NCBI GenBank assembly: GCA_032718475.1
Contig: JAUCBJ010007022.1
Location: 1-62,017 of the forward strand
Direction: 5' to 3'
DNA: 62,017 nucleotides
From: Nemertoderma westbladi
Taxonomy: Eukaryota; Xenacoelomorpha; Nemertodermatida; Nemertodermatidae
Numbering within the stretch: position 1 is the stretch's first letter; the number at the start of each line of letters is the position of its first letter. The position numbers and the translations under genes are program-made. Under the pieces are notes generated by a model. The model made no database searches. It worked only from the letters and a program-made list of their open reading frames with translations, and was not told the origin of the DNA. Below, in pieces: positions 36,079-46,735 of this stretch.

Positions 36079-36784
36079 TAACTATGTGAAGTTTCGAAAC
36101 TGTGCGAGTAACTGCTGATACATCTATGTGGAGATGTGTGATACAACGCCAACGCATCGTATGCCGATGTAGTAATATGGGTATTGAAATACTGTAATAT
36201 TAAATCAATGTACACTCTTAAAGCTCACAGCGAAAAAATGTAGATAATTTCCTAAGTTACATATAAAATAATAATATTATTTTTAAGAACATTAATTTTA
36301 CTACTTTGCAAAAATTCAATTAAAAAATAACCAGACGAATATATTGCGGAATAAACTATTTCAGATATAAGCCTACAACAGCCATGAGTATTTATGTCAT
36401 TATATCTTCTGTCACCTGAGATAGTAAGTAATACAACATTTATAGTATAGAGTCAATAGGAATTGAAATACAGGCTGTGTGGTTGGAGTTATGTCTGGGT
36501 TGCTATAGCAATACTACTGGCTGCCTATTACAGTACAATTTGCCTCTGGTAAGGCTACACCAACATCTCCCAGCCAGCTAGCAGCTCTACACTCCCGCAG
36601 AGACTATGTTGACCAATAATGGGCAGGATTAAATTTGTACTCAATAATTGTGCCGCTTTAATTACGTTTAGATCAATTAAAGACACATTTATTAAAGCAA
36701 ATCACTTGAACTAATTAAAGACTATAATAGAATGGGGTATGTGGATTACATCTGTATAATTTTTAAGGATAATTATTTAAATCT
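36079..36784. other. Non-coding sequence
   Basis: AT-rich, with no gene or repeat recognised. Confidence 0.4.
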
Positions 36785-37972
36785 TATTAGCAAGTCGTTA
36801 GACTTGATTACTGTAAGAAAAAAAAGCTACTGGCTACTGGCTACAGGCTACTGGCTACTGGCTACTGGCTACTGGCTACTGGCTACTGGCTACTGGCTAC
36901 TGGCTACTGGCTACTGGCTACTGGCTACTGGCTACTGGCTACTGACTACTGGCTACTGACCTAGAGCAAAAACGGCTCTAACGATTTTGATGCAATTTTG
37001 CATGGACCATGAAAATGGATTTCTAAGTGGAACTTGTGAAATCGCTGTTTAAATTGAAACATCTCAACTTGTTTCATTTAAAAAAATAGCCCCAAAACAC
37101 GAAAATTGCCATAGGCGCAATGTTAAAACACCAGCTGGCACTCATGAAAAATGTATAGAGATGGCCTGGTAATGCATTCAATAGGAAGGGCAACAAACAA
37201 AGAAGTACTTTGTGTGCCAAGTTTTATTATCACTCTACTCTACAACCCAGACAGTAATCAAACAAAACATTTACTGGTTTAGCTGGCTATTACAGTCTCA
37301 GCTGAATAACTCTTCCCAATGTTATTTAATTGGCGTGCAAGCTAAATGACTGTTAGTTGTACAGTGTGTTGGCTACACAGTGTATTGTACTATGCTCTCA
37401 TCGCATTATTGTTTTATTTTGAAATCTTTGTGCCAGCATTAATACTGTGGAGGCTGTATGCTTATAAGGCTGAATGTTTACTCAGCCTCATAATGATTCT
37501 CCATAAGGCTAACATTATAGTTTGAAATATAAAAATCTGTTATAATAATAATATCGTGGTTTACATTGAACAGTGTAAATTGTTAATCGCGGTTTACATT
37601 GAAACATCTCAACTTGCTTTATTTATTACAAAAATAAGAACGAATTTGTCTTATCACTACTTGTGCGCGATTGTATTGAATTCATGACAACTGCTGTTAT
37701 TGTTATTAATCAATTGACACCTCGACTCCTCTCTGAGACTCTGACTACTCTATCCGATAGAATAAAATAATCATTTCGCTAACTGCTCTCTATCTTCGAT
37801 AATCACAACAGCTTTTATAATTCATTAGATGATTACAACATAATAATTATAGTTTGAAGTTGTCTAGAAAATTTTTCGTACACCACCGGGACTACCCTCA
37901 CACTAATTGATTATCAGACAGAATGTCTCCTACGACTTGCTACACGGGCCTCTAGGCCCGTCTCTAGTTCTG
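36785..37972 (+). repeat. Left arm of large inverted repeat 1 (about 1.2 kb)
   Basis: The arm matches the reverse complement of about 42547-43709 along nearly its whole length, with scattered substitutions and small indels. Outer edge: attagcaagtcg...cttgattactgtaag. Inner edge: ggactaccctcacactaatt...gtctcctacgacttgct...ggcccgtctctagt. Each arm carries gcaagtcgt near its outer end and acgacttgc near its inner end, so each arm may be a non-autonomous element with its own short terminal repeats. No ORF was recognised. Confidence 0.88.
36826..36958 (+). repeat. 9-bp microsatellite-like array (ctactggct)n, about 15 copies
   Basis: Near-perfect 9-bp tandem just inside the outer end of the left arm. 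The right arm carries the complementary array at 43605-43669, shorter and with gtagt/gtagc variants. The plus-strand open frame across it (36732-36959) is a by-product of the repeat. Confidence 0.95.
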
Positions 37973-39334
37973 TAAAATAATTAATTTCCTTTAACAGGCA
38001 GGTTGAAAATGCAGTTTTTACCGTAATCAACTTAATTGAATAATTAATTGCTATTATCTTAGCTTCTCAAAGGCCACACGGAAATTCAACTTGGAAAATT
38101 TCTAAACTTTTGCCAGACTACATGTGTACCAAGTTTGGTTAAATTTCATTAACATTTGGCTGAGTTATTAACGTTTAAAATTGGACACGACAGAACGACA
38201 GAACAACAGAACAACAGATCGACAGAACGACAGAACAACAGATCGACAGATCGACAGAACAACAAAGATCAACAGAGCAACAGACACACCGATTGAGTAT
38301 CTGTATGCTAAGCTCGCTTACTTTCGTCGCTCGCCCCACATAACCACATGGTTTTTTGAACGGCTCAACTCTTGAAAAAAACTACCCTGGCCTATTAATA
38401 GGCAGGTTCTTTATTAAATTATTATATATTACATATTATGTTATATACGACCGAAGTGTGTTAAGGGAAAAATCTGTACGATACTTGGGCAAGAGCGATA
38501 ATGTTCAGTTGTTTCCGCTGAGTGACCACACCTAGGACTCTGCTGGCCGCCTCGCAAAGAAGTTTATTTTGGTACTACAGAGCCTATGATGGTATCCATT
38601 ATTACATATTATTACATATTACATATTATGTAATAATTTCGTTATCATACCGTTAAACACCATTTCCCGTAATATTGTATAGTAATGTCAGATTCTGATG
38701 ACACACCAGGTCCCCATTTTTAATATTTTTCTACAAAAATATCTTCCTTCTACAATTTCTTATCATATTGCTTGAAATTATTTTCATCAAAACTAGACAG
38801 GAAATTATTCATATGCAATTCATTGAAGATTTTCATTTGTCAATAATTTTGTACCGAATAGAATATTCAACTAAGAGATCTTCACCTATACCGCTGGCCC
38901 ACTACATTTCTCAACATCCCCCCCAGCTACCAGTATCCAATCCTGATAAAGCTTAACCAATAGCTTGTCAACATGGCCCACCAATGGCTAAACAACTTTG
39001 GACACAGTTGGGAAGTATGTAAGTATATTTTATTGTGGGTAGATTTATAAGTATTACAGTCGGCATAATTTTTTTGCAGTTTGAGAAATAAATTTGATTT
39101 TGTACATTTTATACATCTACAATAAATAATTTATATAATCTTCACAAATTAACCATGATGTGACAACATTTCCGGTAGGTAACTCGGGGGGTGGGGGGTT
39201 GGTTGGTTGTTGATTATATTTCAGATATCAGCTTTATGTTTGGTGGCATCTTGTGTGTATGTATGTACTGTATGTATTAGGTCTGGGTTTCGAAAATATC
39301 CTACAACCAGCCAAACAGACAGTAAGTTCCACCT
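37973..39334. other. Non-coding spacer sequence
   Basis: Holds the gacagaacaa tandem (listed separately), tattacatat low-complexity stretches (about 38420-38445 and 38600-38635) and a G/T-rich run near 39185-39210. No gene is supported. A 62-codon frame at 38768-38956 has no domain. Confidence 0.45.
38184..38285 (+). repeat. Imperfect 10-bp tandem (gacagaacaa / gacagatcga)
   Basis: About ten imperfect units alternate gacagaacga, gacagaacaa and cagatcgaca. The Gln/Arg/Thr-rich open frame over it follows from the repeat. Confidence 0.85.
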
Positions 39335-39500
39335 TGGTGTAAGCCTACTACGGTTACATTGAATTCACATCTCTCCAGATTTTGTGGATTCGAGCCCCAA
39401 CATGGGGAGGGGGGGGGGGGGGCAGGGCAGTTTTCGTTTCGGCATGAATGCCGAGGACGCATATCTGCCTAGCATCCTTAAATAATAGTTGAATGAGTAC
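39335..39500 (+). mobile_element. tRNA-derived SINE-like element, copy 2
   Basis: A tRNA-like 5' part (cctactacggttacattgaa) runs to a B-box-like gtggattcgagccccaac (about 39377-39394). A poly-G run (about 39400-39421) follows, then ttttcgtttcggcatgaatg, then a tail with cctagcatccttaaataata. The same block order is seen in the minus-strand copy near 122-275. The shared post-tRNA block ttttcgtttcgrca is the family signature. Decayed and probably inactive. Confidence 0.4.
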
Positions 39501-39621
39501 TGGAGTTTCTTTTGGGGAGTATAGTTCTTGGGGGATCGCACTGGTAATAAGACGTCAGAATTTATGCGTTAACCCTGGCCTAACAGCCGAAGAATACTTT
39601 AAATTTTTACTTTTAATAGCC

Positions 39622-40193
39622 ATACATTTAGAATTATATGATGTTAGACAACCACGACTTTAGAGGGATTGTGATATTACTATGAAAACAATAAAATAGG
39701 ACATGGGGTCATATTCCCTCAGATACTACCTAGCATTTAGGGCCACTTTGGTTTGTCCACTGTTAGTACTCAGATACCAAATCGATTTTAGTGCTACATA
39801 ACCCAACCCAACTACCACAAGGAAAACTGCACCAAACCAATGATACAGTAACTAAAGGTACCGATAAGTATTGCACGAATAGGCTATCCCATAAATTAAG
39901 AAAAATATAGGACATTTTGTCCGCCGAAAAGGTAAGGTCTAAGTAATAAATTTTATAAAAAAAAATTAATGTGTTTCGGAGACCGAACCGAACACCGAAC
40001 CCTGGGATTTGTGGTTCTCCTCATCAGCGGAGTGCCACGAACCCCACCCCTAACTTAACAAAACTGCACCACTAAATTAAGACAATGACCAATAAATTAG
40101 AAATCCTAACCTACCACCAAACAGAGTTGAAACCAAAATCTGAAGGAATAAGACTCCATGTCCTATTTCATTGTTTTCATATTAATACATTTA
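39622..40193. mobile_element. MITE-like element, copy 2
   Basis: It shares the left end, left inverted repeat and interior with copy 1 (1223-2005), including cccaacccaactaccacaag and cattttgtccgccgaaaagg, but has lost internal sequence and most of the right arm (about 40138-40184 remains). The 9-bp direct repeat atacattta flanks it (39622-39630 and 40185-40193), independent of the copy 1 flank. Two copies with different flanking duplications establish a mobile family. No transposase. Confidence 0.72.
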
Positions 40194-40964
40194 CAGTAGA
40201 ATGCAGTCAAAAGAAAAAACTGACCTCGCAAATAAAATCAAAGACCTGGAAAGACCTGACAGGTATCACATAAATAGTATGTAAACTTCGCAGTATTTGG
40301 GGCGAGCCACAAACACAAAGTCAGTGAGTCCATCTGTACCGGTATGTTTGTATGTAATATTATTTCGACTGCCCGTCCGTCTGTTTTTACTCCTGTTTGT
40401 CAGTCTGTCTGTCAGTCCGGCTCTGTCTGTCATCCTATTTGGCGCAACAAATTTTGTACTCACAGTAAGAAAATCGTGTCTGTCTGTCTGTTTGTTTGTT
40501 TGACACACGATAGGCTCCGAAACTATCCAGTCAATTGTGTTGTTTTTTACCCTCCTGTAGTGTTTGGTCTGAATGGGTGTATAAAGCAATTTTCAGAAAA
40601 ATACTGTCATTAGTTTTTGCAAAAAATGAAATAAACGAAAAGTCCCATAGACGCAATGGTAAAATAACACCAATAACAACTGGTGTTCATGATGAAAAAT
40701 GGCTTATGTAATGGATTTCTACAAAGGCTTAGTATAAATCGATGAGGTACCGTACTTGTTACACCCTGTTTGCTTAGGCCTCCTACTACTACTTTGACTT
40801 CCTAAATTCCACTCCCTTACAAACTTTTTTTTAAAGCAACCTTTTTTTTCTAATAATTATAATGTTAAGTAATTATTGACTACTTTTTTCAGTTTATACA
40901 AATTTTTTTACTAACAAATTAATAAAGTTATATATATAAGTAAGAACAAACAAAGAGACAGCAG
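40194..40964. other. Non-coding sequence with gtct/ctgt-rich stretch
   Basis: A gtctgtctg-rich region (about 40368-40500) produces overlapping low-complexity frames on both strands. Near 40640-40710 a short block resembles part of the inverted-repeat 1 arm (gacgcaatggtaaaa...gttcatgatgaaaaatgg). No gene supported. Confidence 0.4.
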
Positions 40965-41019
40965 AAACGAATGTGACAACCGCCTCGGTTTAAGGAACCC
41001 AGAGAGAGCCTGTATGGCC

Positions 41020-42130
41020 AGACTATTCATCGGATTCCGTCCAGAGTTTCGAGTAAGACTGGACTTCTGCGGAGCCACATTGCAGCATTCCAACGCCTCA
41101 AACAAACATACAGTCGTTGGAACAGATGCATGACTACATCCGACATGGGAATGCTGCAACGCAGGCTCTGCAGACGCGCTATCTCCCGCAAGATGGCGCC
41201 GGAGTGCAGGTCCCAGCCACCAACAGCCTCCACCACGAGAGGGGTGAACCCGACCCCGGAGCTGTGATAACTCCTCGGCATGGGCCACGATCTTACGCTC
41301 CCGGGCGACAGTGAGGGCATGTCTCGGCGTAGTGGCGCATGAGACCGAGTTCGGGACTGGAGAGGGGAGATGACAGGACATCGAGTCCCATGGGTTGACC
41401 CGTCTTCTAGTTGAGGTGGTATACATCGGCCGGACGGCTGCGGGAGCCAGTGACTTCACTCCGGGGCGCTAGAGTAGCTGATTGGGCTGCTTGGAATATA
41501 GCATTCCTGAGTGAATCATGGCGACTGGTCCTGTCTCCTTCACCGCCACAGTCAATGTGGTGGTCCCCAAGCCCAAAGGGGTCGGCAGGGGAGGAACAGA
41601 TGGGACAGGGAGCAGGTTCTGAGACCAGGCGAACTCCCAGCCAATACTCCAGGGAGAGCCTGAACTCCTGTTCCAGGAAGTGTAGTCCCAGGCTCTCGGA
41701 GGGGATAGCTTGGAGACAGTCCCCAGCATGGTGTAAGGCTGTAGAGTTCGCAAGGGCTTGTGACCGGGTGTCGGGGCCTGAGGCGTGGAGGGCAGAGACA
41801 TTTGAATGGGAGAGCTTTTGTTGGGTGTGTGGTGGGGACAGGAAGAGCGGAAGTTGATGTCCACTCGGGTTCCTCTGCAGATGTGGACAGGGAAGTTAGG
41901 GCGGGATCTAGGTGTGGGTTGGCTGGTTGGTGGACAAGGATGAGGGAAACAAGGGGTCCAGCCTGGCAAACGGTGGCTACATATGCAGCTGGTGCATGGT
42001 CAGTTGCCTTGCGCAGGCCTAGACCCCCCATAGCGGTTGGAAGGCGCCGGCATGCCTTGTTGTATGACCAGTCAGAGAGCGAATCTCCGACTAGGTCATT
42101 CAAGGAGTCACACATGATGAGGTCGAATGT
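41020..42130 (-). pseudogene. LINE-type reverse transcriptase C-terminal pseudogene
   Basis: GC-rich island. On the minus strand, in shifting frames, it gives RLPTAMGGLGLRKATDHAPA (about 42050-41990) and, in another frame, GVGFTPLVVEAVGGWD (about 41245-41200), followed by an Arg/Leu-rich segment and a stop near 41027. The order GGLGLR...DHAPAAY, then FxPLVVExxGGW, then a short basic tail is familiar from the C-terminal ends of several invertebrate retrotransposon polymerases, recognised by eye. The middle (about 41300-41950) is frameshifted and Pro/Ser-rich. The RT palm is absent. Plus-strand frames in the same island are shadows. Confidence 0.6.
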
Positions 42131-42546
42131 GATATTATTTCTAATTCGAGGTGAATGAATTTTAGTAATAATGTAGGTGTTCAACTGTAGTACTACATAC
42201 AATAATTGGTGTAATTAGAATCATGAGAGGGAAACGTAGATATTTTTGTTTCATCTGATGGCATCTGTCTGTGTTGTGTAGTAATGGAATATAGTTGACA
42301 TTGCCTACAACAAATATTTCCTATAAATTATTATTATTATTCTGTGAGTTTCTAAATTACAAAATGAAATTATTTTATTTTTGTTTGTTTATTATATTTT
42401 TGTTTTTTGTTTATTGTTTGTTTGTTTATTTATTATGTTTATTATGGCAGTGTGCAGTGCAGACTGCAGGACCCACTAATAGCCGCACACACGTTCGTGT
42501 AGCATCGCTATGCACTTGCATTAGAAAGCTTTCTAGTTGGACATTA
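42131..42546. other. Non-coding AT/T-rich sequence
   Basis: T-rich tttgttt/tttatt runs (about 42360-42440). No gene. Confidence 0.4.
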
Positions 42547-43709
42547 GACTAGAGACGGGCCTAGCTGCCGGTGAAGCAAGTCGTAGGAGACAGTACGAGT
42601 CAAGTAAAAGCTTTTTGTTCAGTCTGATAATAAATTAGTGTGAGGGTAGTCCCGGTGGTGTACGAGAAATTTTCTAGACAACTTCAAACTATAATTATTA
42701 TGTTGTAATCATCTAATGAATTATAAAAGCTGTTGTGATTATCGAAGATAGAGAGCAGTTAGCGAAATGATTATTTTATTCTATCGGATAGAGTAGTCGG
42801 AGTCTCAGAGAGGAGTCGAGGTGTCAATTTATTAATATAATAATAACAGCAGTTGTCATAAATTCAATACAATCGCGCACAAGAAGTGATAAGACAAATT
42901 CGTTCTTATTTTTGTAATAAATAAAACAAGTTGTGAAGTTTCAATGTAAACCGCGATTAACAATTTACACTGTTCAATGTAAGCCACGATATTAATTAAA
43001 TACAACAATTATATTATTATTATAACAGATTTAAATATATTTCAAACTATAATGTTAGCCTTATGGAGAATCATTATGAGGCTGAGTAAACATTCAGACA
43101 TATAAGCATACAGCCTCCACAGTATTAATTTTGGCACAAAGATTTTAAAATAAAACAATAATTAGATGAGAGCATAGTAATACACTGGGTAGCCAACACA
43201 CTGTGTAACTAACAGACATTTAGCTTGCACGCCAATTAATTAACATAGCAAGGATGCATTGGGAAGAGTTATTCAGCTGAGACTGTAATAGCCAGCTAAA
43301 CCAGTTAATGTTTGATTACTGTCTGGGTTGTAGAGTAGAGTGAAAATAAAACTTGGCACAGAAAGTACTTCTTTGTTAGTTGCCCTTCCTATTGAATGCA
43401 TTACCAGGCCATCTCTATACATTTTTCATGAGTGCCAGCTGGTGTTTTTATCATTGCGCCTATGGCAATTTTGGGGCTATTTTTCGAAATAAAACAAGTT
43501 GAGATGTTTCAATTTAAACCGCGATTTCACAAGTACCCTTAGAAATCTATTTTCATGGTCCATGCAAAATTTCATCAATATCGTTAGAGCCGTTTTTGCT
43601 CTAGGTCAGTAGCCAGTAGTCAGTAGCCAGTAGTCAGTAGCCAGTAGCCAGTAGTCAGTAGCCAGTAGCTTTTTTCTTACAGTAATCAAGTCTTACGACT
43701 TGCTAATAA
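42547..43709 (-). repeat. Right arm of large inverted repeat 1
   Basis: Reverse complement of 36785-37972. Inner edge near actagagacgggcc, outer edge cgacttgctaataaa. It carries the complementary 9-bp array at 43605-43669. Differences from the left arm include an extra piece near 42990 and several indels, so the two copies have diverged by at least several per cent. Confidence 0.88.
43605..43669 (-). repeat. 9-bp array (agccagtag)n, complement of the left-arm array
   Basis: About seven units with gtagtc/gtagcc alternation. Shorter than the left-arm array. Confidence 0.9.
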
Positions 43710-44374
43710 ATTTGTAGCTTTCTTTTTCTTGCTTTAATTAGGCCTACTATAGTTTCAATTACATTCAATTCATATAAGTGTTCTGAAGATTGAAGATTTA
43801 CATCCCGCGTGCTTGCACACCTCTTGTAAAATATATGTTTATTTTATATATTTTTACTTATATTTATATTTAACCTGTAGCCTACGTGTACGTCGTACAT
43901 GGTGTATAATAACGTTCACTGTCACACAAATTATTAATCAATGTCATGTAGGATTAGAAATTACCGCCTTAGGACGTGTATTTAATTAAATGGATAGGCA
44001 CAATGTGATGACTGGTATATTATTGCGTTGCAACATGTATTGAGCGGCTGCTGGTACTGAGTGATGCTTGCATAACTACTAATGTTCGAATTAAAATCAA
44101 TTTAAGCGCAATTGTTTACCATAAAGTTGTACCCATATTATAATATTCGCTTTATTAAATTTAGAGTTAATTATTTTAGAGCTTTTAAGTTAACTGTTTT
44201 CAGAGTTACAATTGTAATGAACAGCTCAATAGGAAAATATAATACCTAGAAAAAATATTTGACATAAAAATTGAATTTAAACAGGACTTCGCGTGGAAAT
44301 GATTTTGCAGCGAAAAAATTTTTGTTTAAGAATAAAACACCAAGTTAAATGGGGATTAAATTCTGGAAGAACCA
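43710..44374. other. Non-coding AT-rich sequence
   Basis: No gene or element recognised. Confidence 0.4.
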
Positions 44375-44660
44375 GGAGGGTTGTTTCCACAGCAAGCGGG
44401 AAGGTTGTTACTACAACAACCGGGAGGGTTGATACCACAGTAAGCAGGTGGGTTGTCACCACAACAACCGGGGGGGTTGTTACCACAGCAACCGGGAGCG
44501 TTCTTACCACAGGAACCAGGAGGGTTATTGTTACCACAACAACCGGGAGGGTTGTTTCCACAATAACCGGGAAGGTGGCTACCACAACAACCGGGAAGGT
44601 TGCTACCACAGCAACCGGGAGGGTTGTTACCACACAACAACCGGGAGGGTTGTTGTTACA
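44375..44660. repeat. 24-bp minisatellite with possible minus-strand coding frame (Cys-Gly-Asn-Pro-Pro repeats)
   Basis: About 11-12 imperfect units of ttaccacaacaaccgggagg plus four bases. The minus-strand frame 44640-44356 is open for 94 codons and reads as an 8-residue repeat of the type CCGNNPPG, with variants (SCGKNAPG, YCGINPPG) and a stop just after the array. Frames on the plus strand are also open (Thr/Val/Gly-rich), as expected when the unit length is a multiple of three. I cannot tell whether any frame is expressed. The conserved Cys, Gly and Pro positions make the minus frame the better candidate for a fragment of a secreted or structural repeat protein, but repeat homogeneity alone could explain it. 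Confidence 0.55.
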
Positions 44661-44967
44661 CCCTTGAGCTTTAGTGAGGAGTTATTGTTAGATTTACGTC
44701 TGTAGCTAATTTATTATAATTAATAAAGATTCAAAAATAAAACGAATTATTGAAAAATATAGCCTACCGTAAACTCTGAACCTATTAAATATAATCAATG
44801 TATCTGTATAATTTGAGGTATTGCTTTAGGTATGCTTTTGATTTTTAAATATGGGAGCTGGATTCTCTTCTATTGATTTGTACCAATTTTCATAGGTAAA
44901 CTTTTGATAAATGTGAATGATCTTTGATTTTTTTCCGTTAAAAAACAAATAGTTTTTTTTGTGAAAG

Positions 44968-45271
44968 ATGGAGAATAATATCGAAAGTAACAATCAACGT
45001 GTGTACTGGGCGGACGAGAATATGAGACCTCGATCTGGCCCGAGAGACCGGGGATGTTGTTCGAATTGTTGTACCGGACACAGTTGCTGCCCCGAGGACT
45101 GTAACGGTTACACCCCATTGCGGGTTCTCTCTCTAGTTGGCACACTGCTGCTTGTAGGTGGAGCCGGCCTTGTCGTTATTATGTCTATAAAGGAACTGTC
45201 CAATTCCTCCAGGAACCCCGTGACGTCATTAAAGAGACAAGCAGTAAAGGACGGCATCCACGAAGCGCCAG
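44968..45271 (+). CDS. First coding exon of a cysteine-rich single-pass membrane protein (function unknown)
   Basis: ATG in good context (aaagATGg) opens 101 codons, and then cca-g|gtaagt gives a textbook splice donor (45272-45277, phase 1). The frame would stop after one more codon, so the protein must continue in a later exon. Residues 1-50 are polar with a Cys cluster (C30, C31, C34, C35, C40, C41, C45). Residues about 52-73 form a hydrophobic helix (VLSLVGTLLLVGGAGLVVIM), with no cleavable signal peptide before it. Residues 74-101 follow, with an NSS glycosylation sequon at 79-81 and a dibasic KR at 89-90. A type II topology with a palmitoylated Cys cluster is plausible but inferred. Composition is much more gene-like than its surroundings. 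I do not recognise the family and found no second exon in the window. The opposite-strand frames are shadows. Confidence 0.68.
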
Positions 45272-45277
45272 GTAAGT
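45272..45277 (+). promoter_or_regulatory. Splice donor (gtaagt)
   Basis: Sequence cag|gtaagt matches the metazoan 5' splice-site consensus exactly, at the point where the open frame is about to end. Confidence 0.65.
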
Positions 45278-45292
45278 GATTAGTTGATAGCA

Positions 45293-46484
45293 ATATGTTT
45301 AATTACCATAGCAATATGTTTAATTACCATAGCAATATGTTTAATTACCATAGCAATATGTTTAATTACCATAGCAATATGTTTAATTACCATAGCAATA
45401 TGTTTAATTACCATAGCAATATGTTTAATTACCATAGCAATATGTTTAATTACCATAGCAATATGTTTAATTACCATAGCAATATGTTTAATTACCATAG
45501 CAATATGTTTAATTACCATAGCAATATGTTTAATTACCATAGCAATATGTTTAATTACCATAGCAATATGTTTAATTACCATAGCAGTATGTTTAATTAC
45601 CATAGCAATATGTTTAATTACCATAGCAATATGTTTAATTACCATAGCAATATATTTAATTACCATAGCAATATGTTTAATTACCATAGCAATATGTTTA
45701 ATTACCATAGCAATATGTTTAATTACCATAGCAATATGTTTAATTACCATAGCAATATGTTTAATTACCATAGCAATATGTTTAATTACCATAGCAATAT
45801 GTTTAATTACCATAGCAATATGTTTAATTACCATAGCAATATGTTTAATTACCATAGCAATATGTTTAATTACCATAGCAATATGTTTAATTACCATAGC
45901 AATATGTTTAATTACCATAGCAATATGTTTAATTACCATAGCAATATGTTTAATTACCATAGCAATATGTTTAATTACCATAGCAGTATGTTTAATTACC
46001 ATAGCAATATGTTTAATTACCATAGCAATATATTTAATTACCATAGCAATATGTTTAATTACCATAGCAATATGTTTAATTACCATAGCAATACGTTTAA
46101 TTACCATAGCAATATGTTTAATTACCATAGCAATATGTTTAATTACCATAGCAATATGTTTAATTACCATAGCAATACGTTTAATTACCATAGCAATATG
46201 TTTAATTACCATAGCAATATGTTTAATTACCATAGCAATATGTTTAATTACCATAGCAATATGTTTAATTACCATAGCAGTATGTTTAATTACCATAGCA
46301 ATATGTTTAATTACCATAGCAATATGTTTAATTACCATAGCAATATGTTTAATTACCATAGCAATATGTTTAATTACCATAGCAATATGTTTAATTACCA
46401 TAGCAATATGTTTAATTACCATAGCAATATGTTTAATTACCATAGCAATATGTTTAATTACCATAACAATATGTTTAATTCGAT
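45293..46484 (+). repeat. 21-bp minisatellite, about 57 copies
   Basis: Unit aatatgtttaattaccatagc. Variants are rare (cagtatg at about 45585, 45984 and 46278; atatatt at about 45650 and 46028; atacgtt at about 46091 and 46175), and two of them recur together 18-19 units apart, which suggests block duplication. The array starts about 20 bp inside the putative first intron. The unit is a multiple of three and stop-free, so very long frames (394-462 codons) exist on both strands; these are artefacts. Confidence 0.97.
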
Positions 46485-46501
46485 TGATATGTCATATGCG
46501 A

Positions 46502-46735
46502 CAGGCTCACTTTGAAAAGCTCCTCAATAATGACAGGGTATTGCCTGATAACTTTAGAGAAGTAAAAGTGTCTGAGTCTGTACTCCCAGATATTCCCATT
46601 GGTGATATCTCCTTTGCAGAAGTTAAGGCTGAGCTGCAAAGAGCATTAAGACCAATCGTGCCAGTGGAGTAGATGGTGTTCCCCCTGTTTTGTGTTTACA
46701 GCCCATCTATACCATTATAGTAGACATTTGTTTTA
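46502..46735 (+). pseudogene. RTE-like LINE copy B, fragment 1
   Basis: Matches copy A from 32118 to about 32350 (cactttgaaaagctcctcaa... tgatatctcctttgcagaag... cgtgccagtggagtagatgg), with a frameshift (gctgagctgc) and a deletion near 46690. It starts within 20 bp of the end of the 21-bp array. RT fingers region only. Confidence 0.85.

Noticed and set aside
40266-40613. Genes in the gtctgtctg region
   Set aside because: Low-complexity repeat frames on both strands with no domain.
41027-42202. Several overlapping Pro/Ser/Arg-rich frames as host genes
   Set aside because: GC-rich LINE relic with frames on both strands; only the minus-strand retroelement motifs are meaningful.
45280-46672. 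Very long open frames (394-462 codons) on both strands
   Set aside because: A 21-bp stop-free unit opens all these frames; the peptides are monotonous repeats with no other support.
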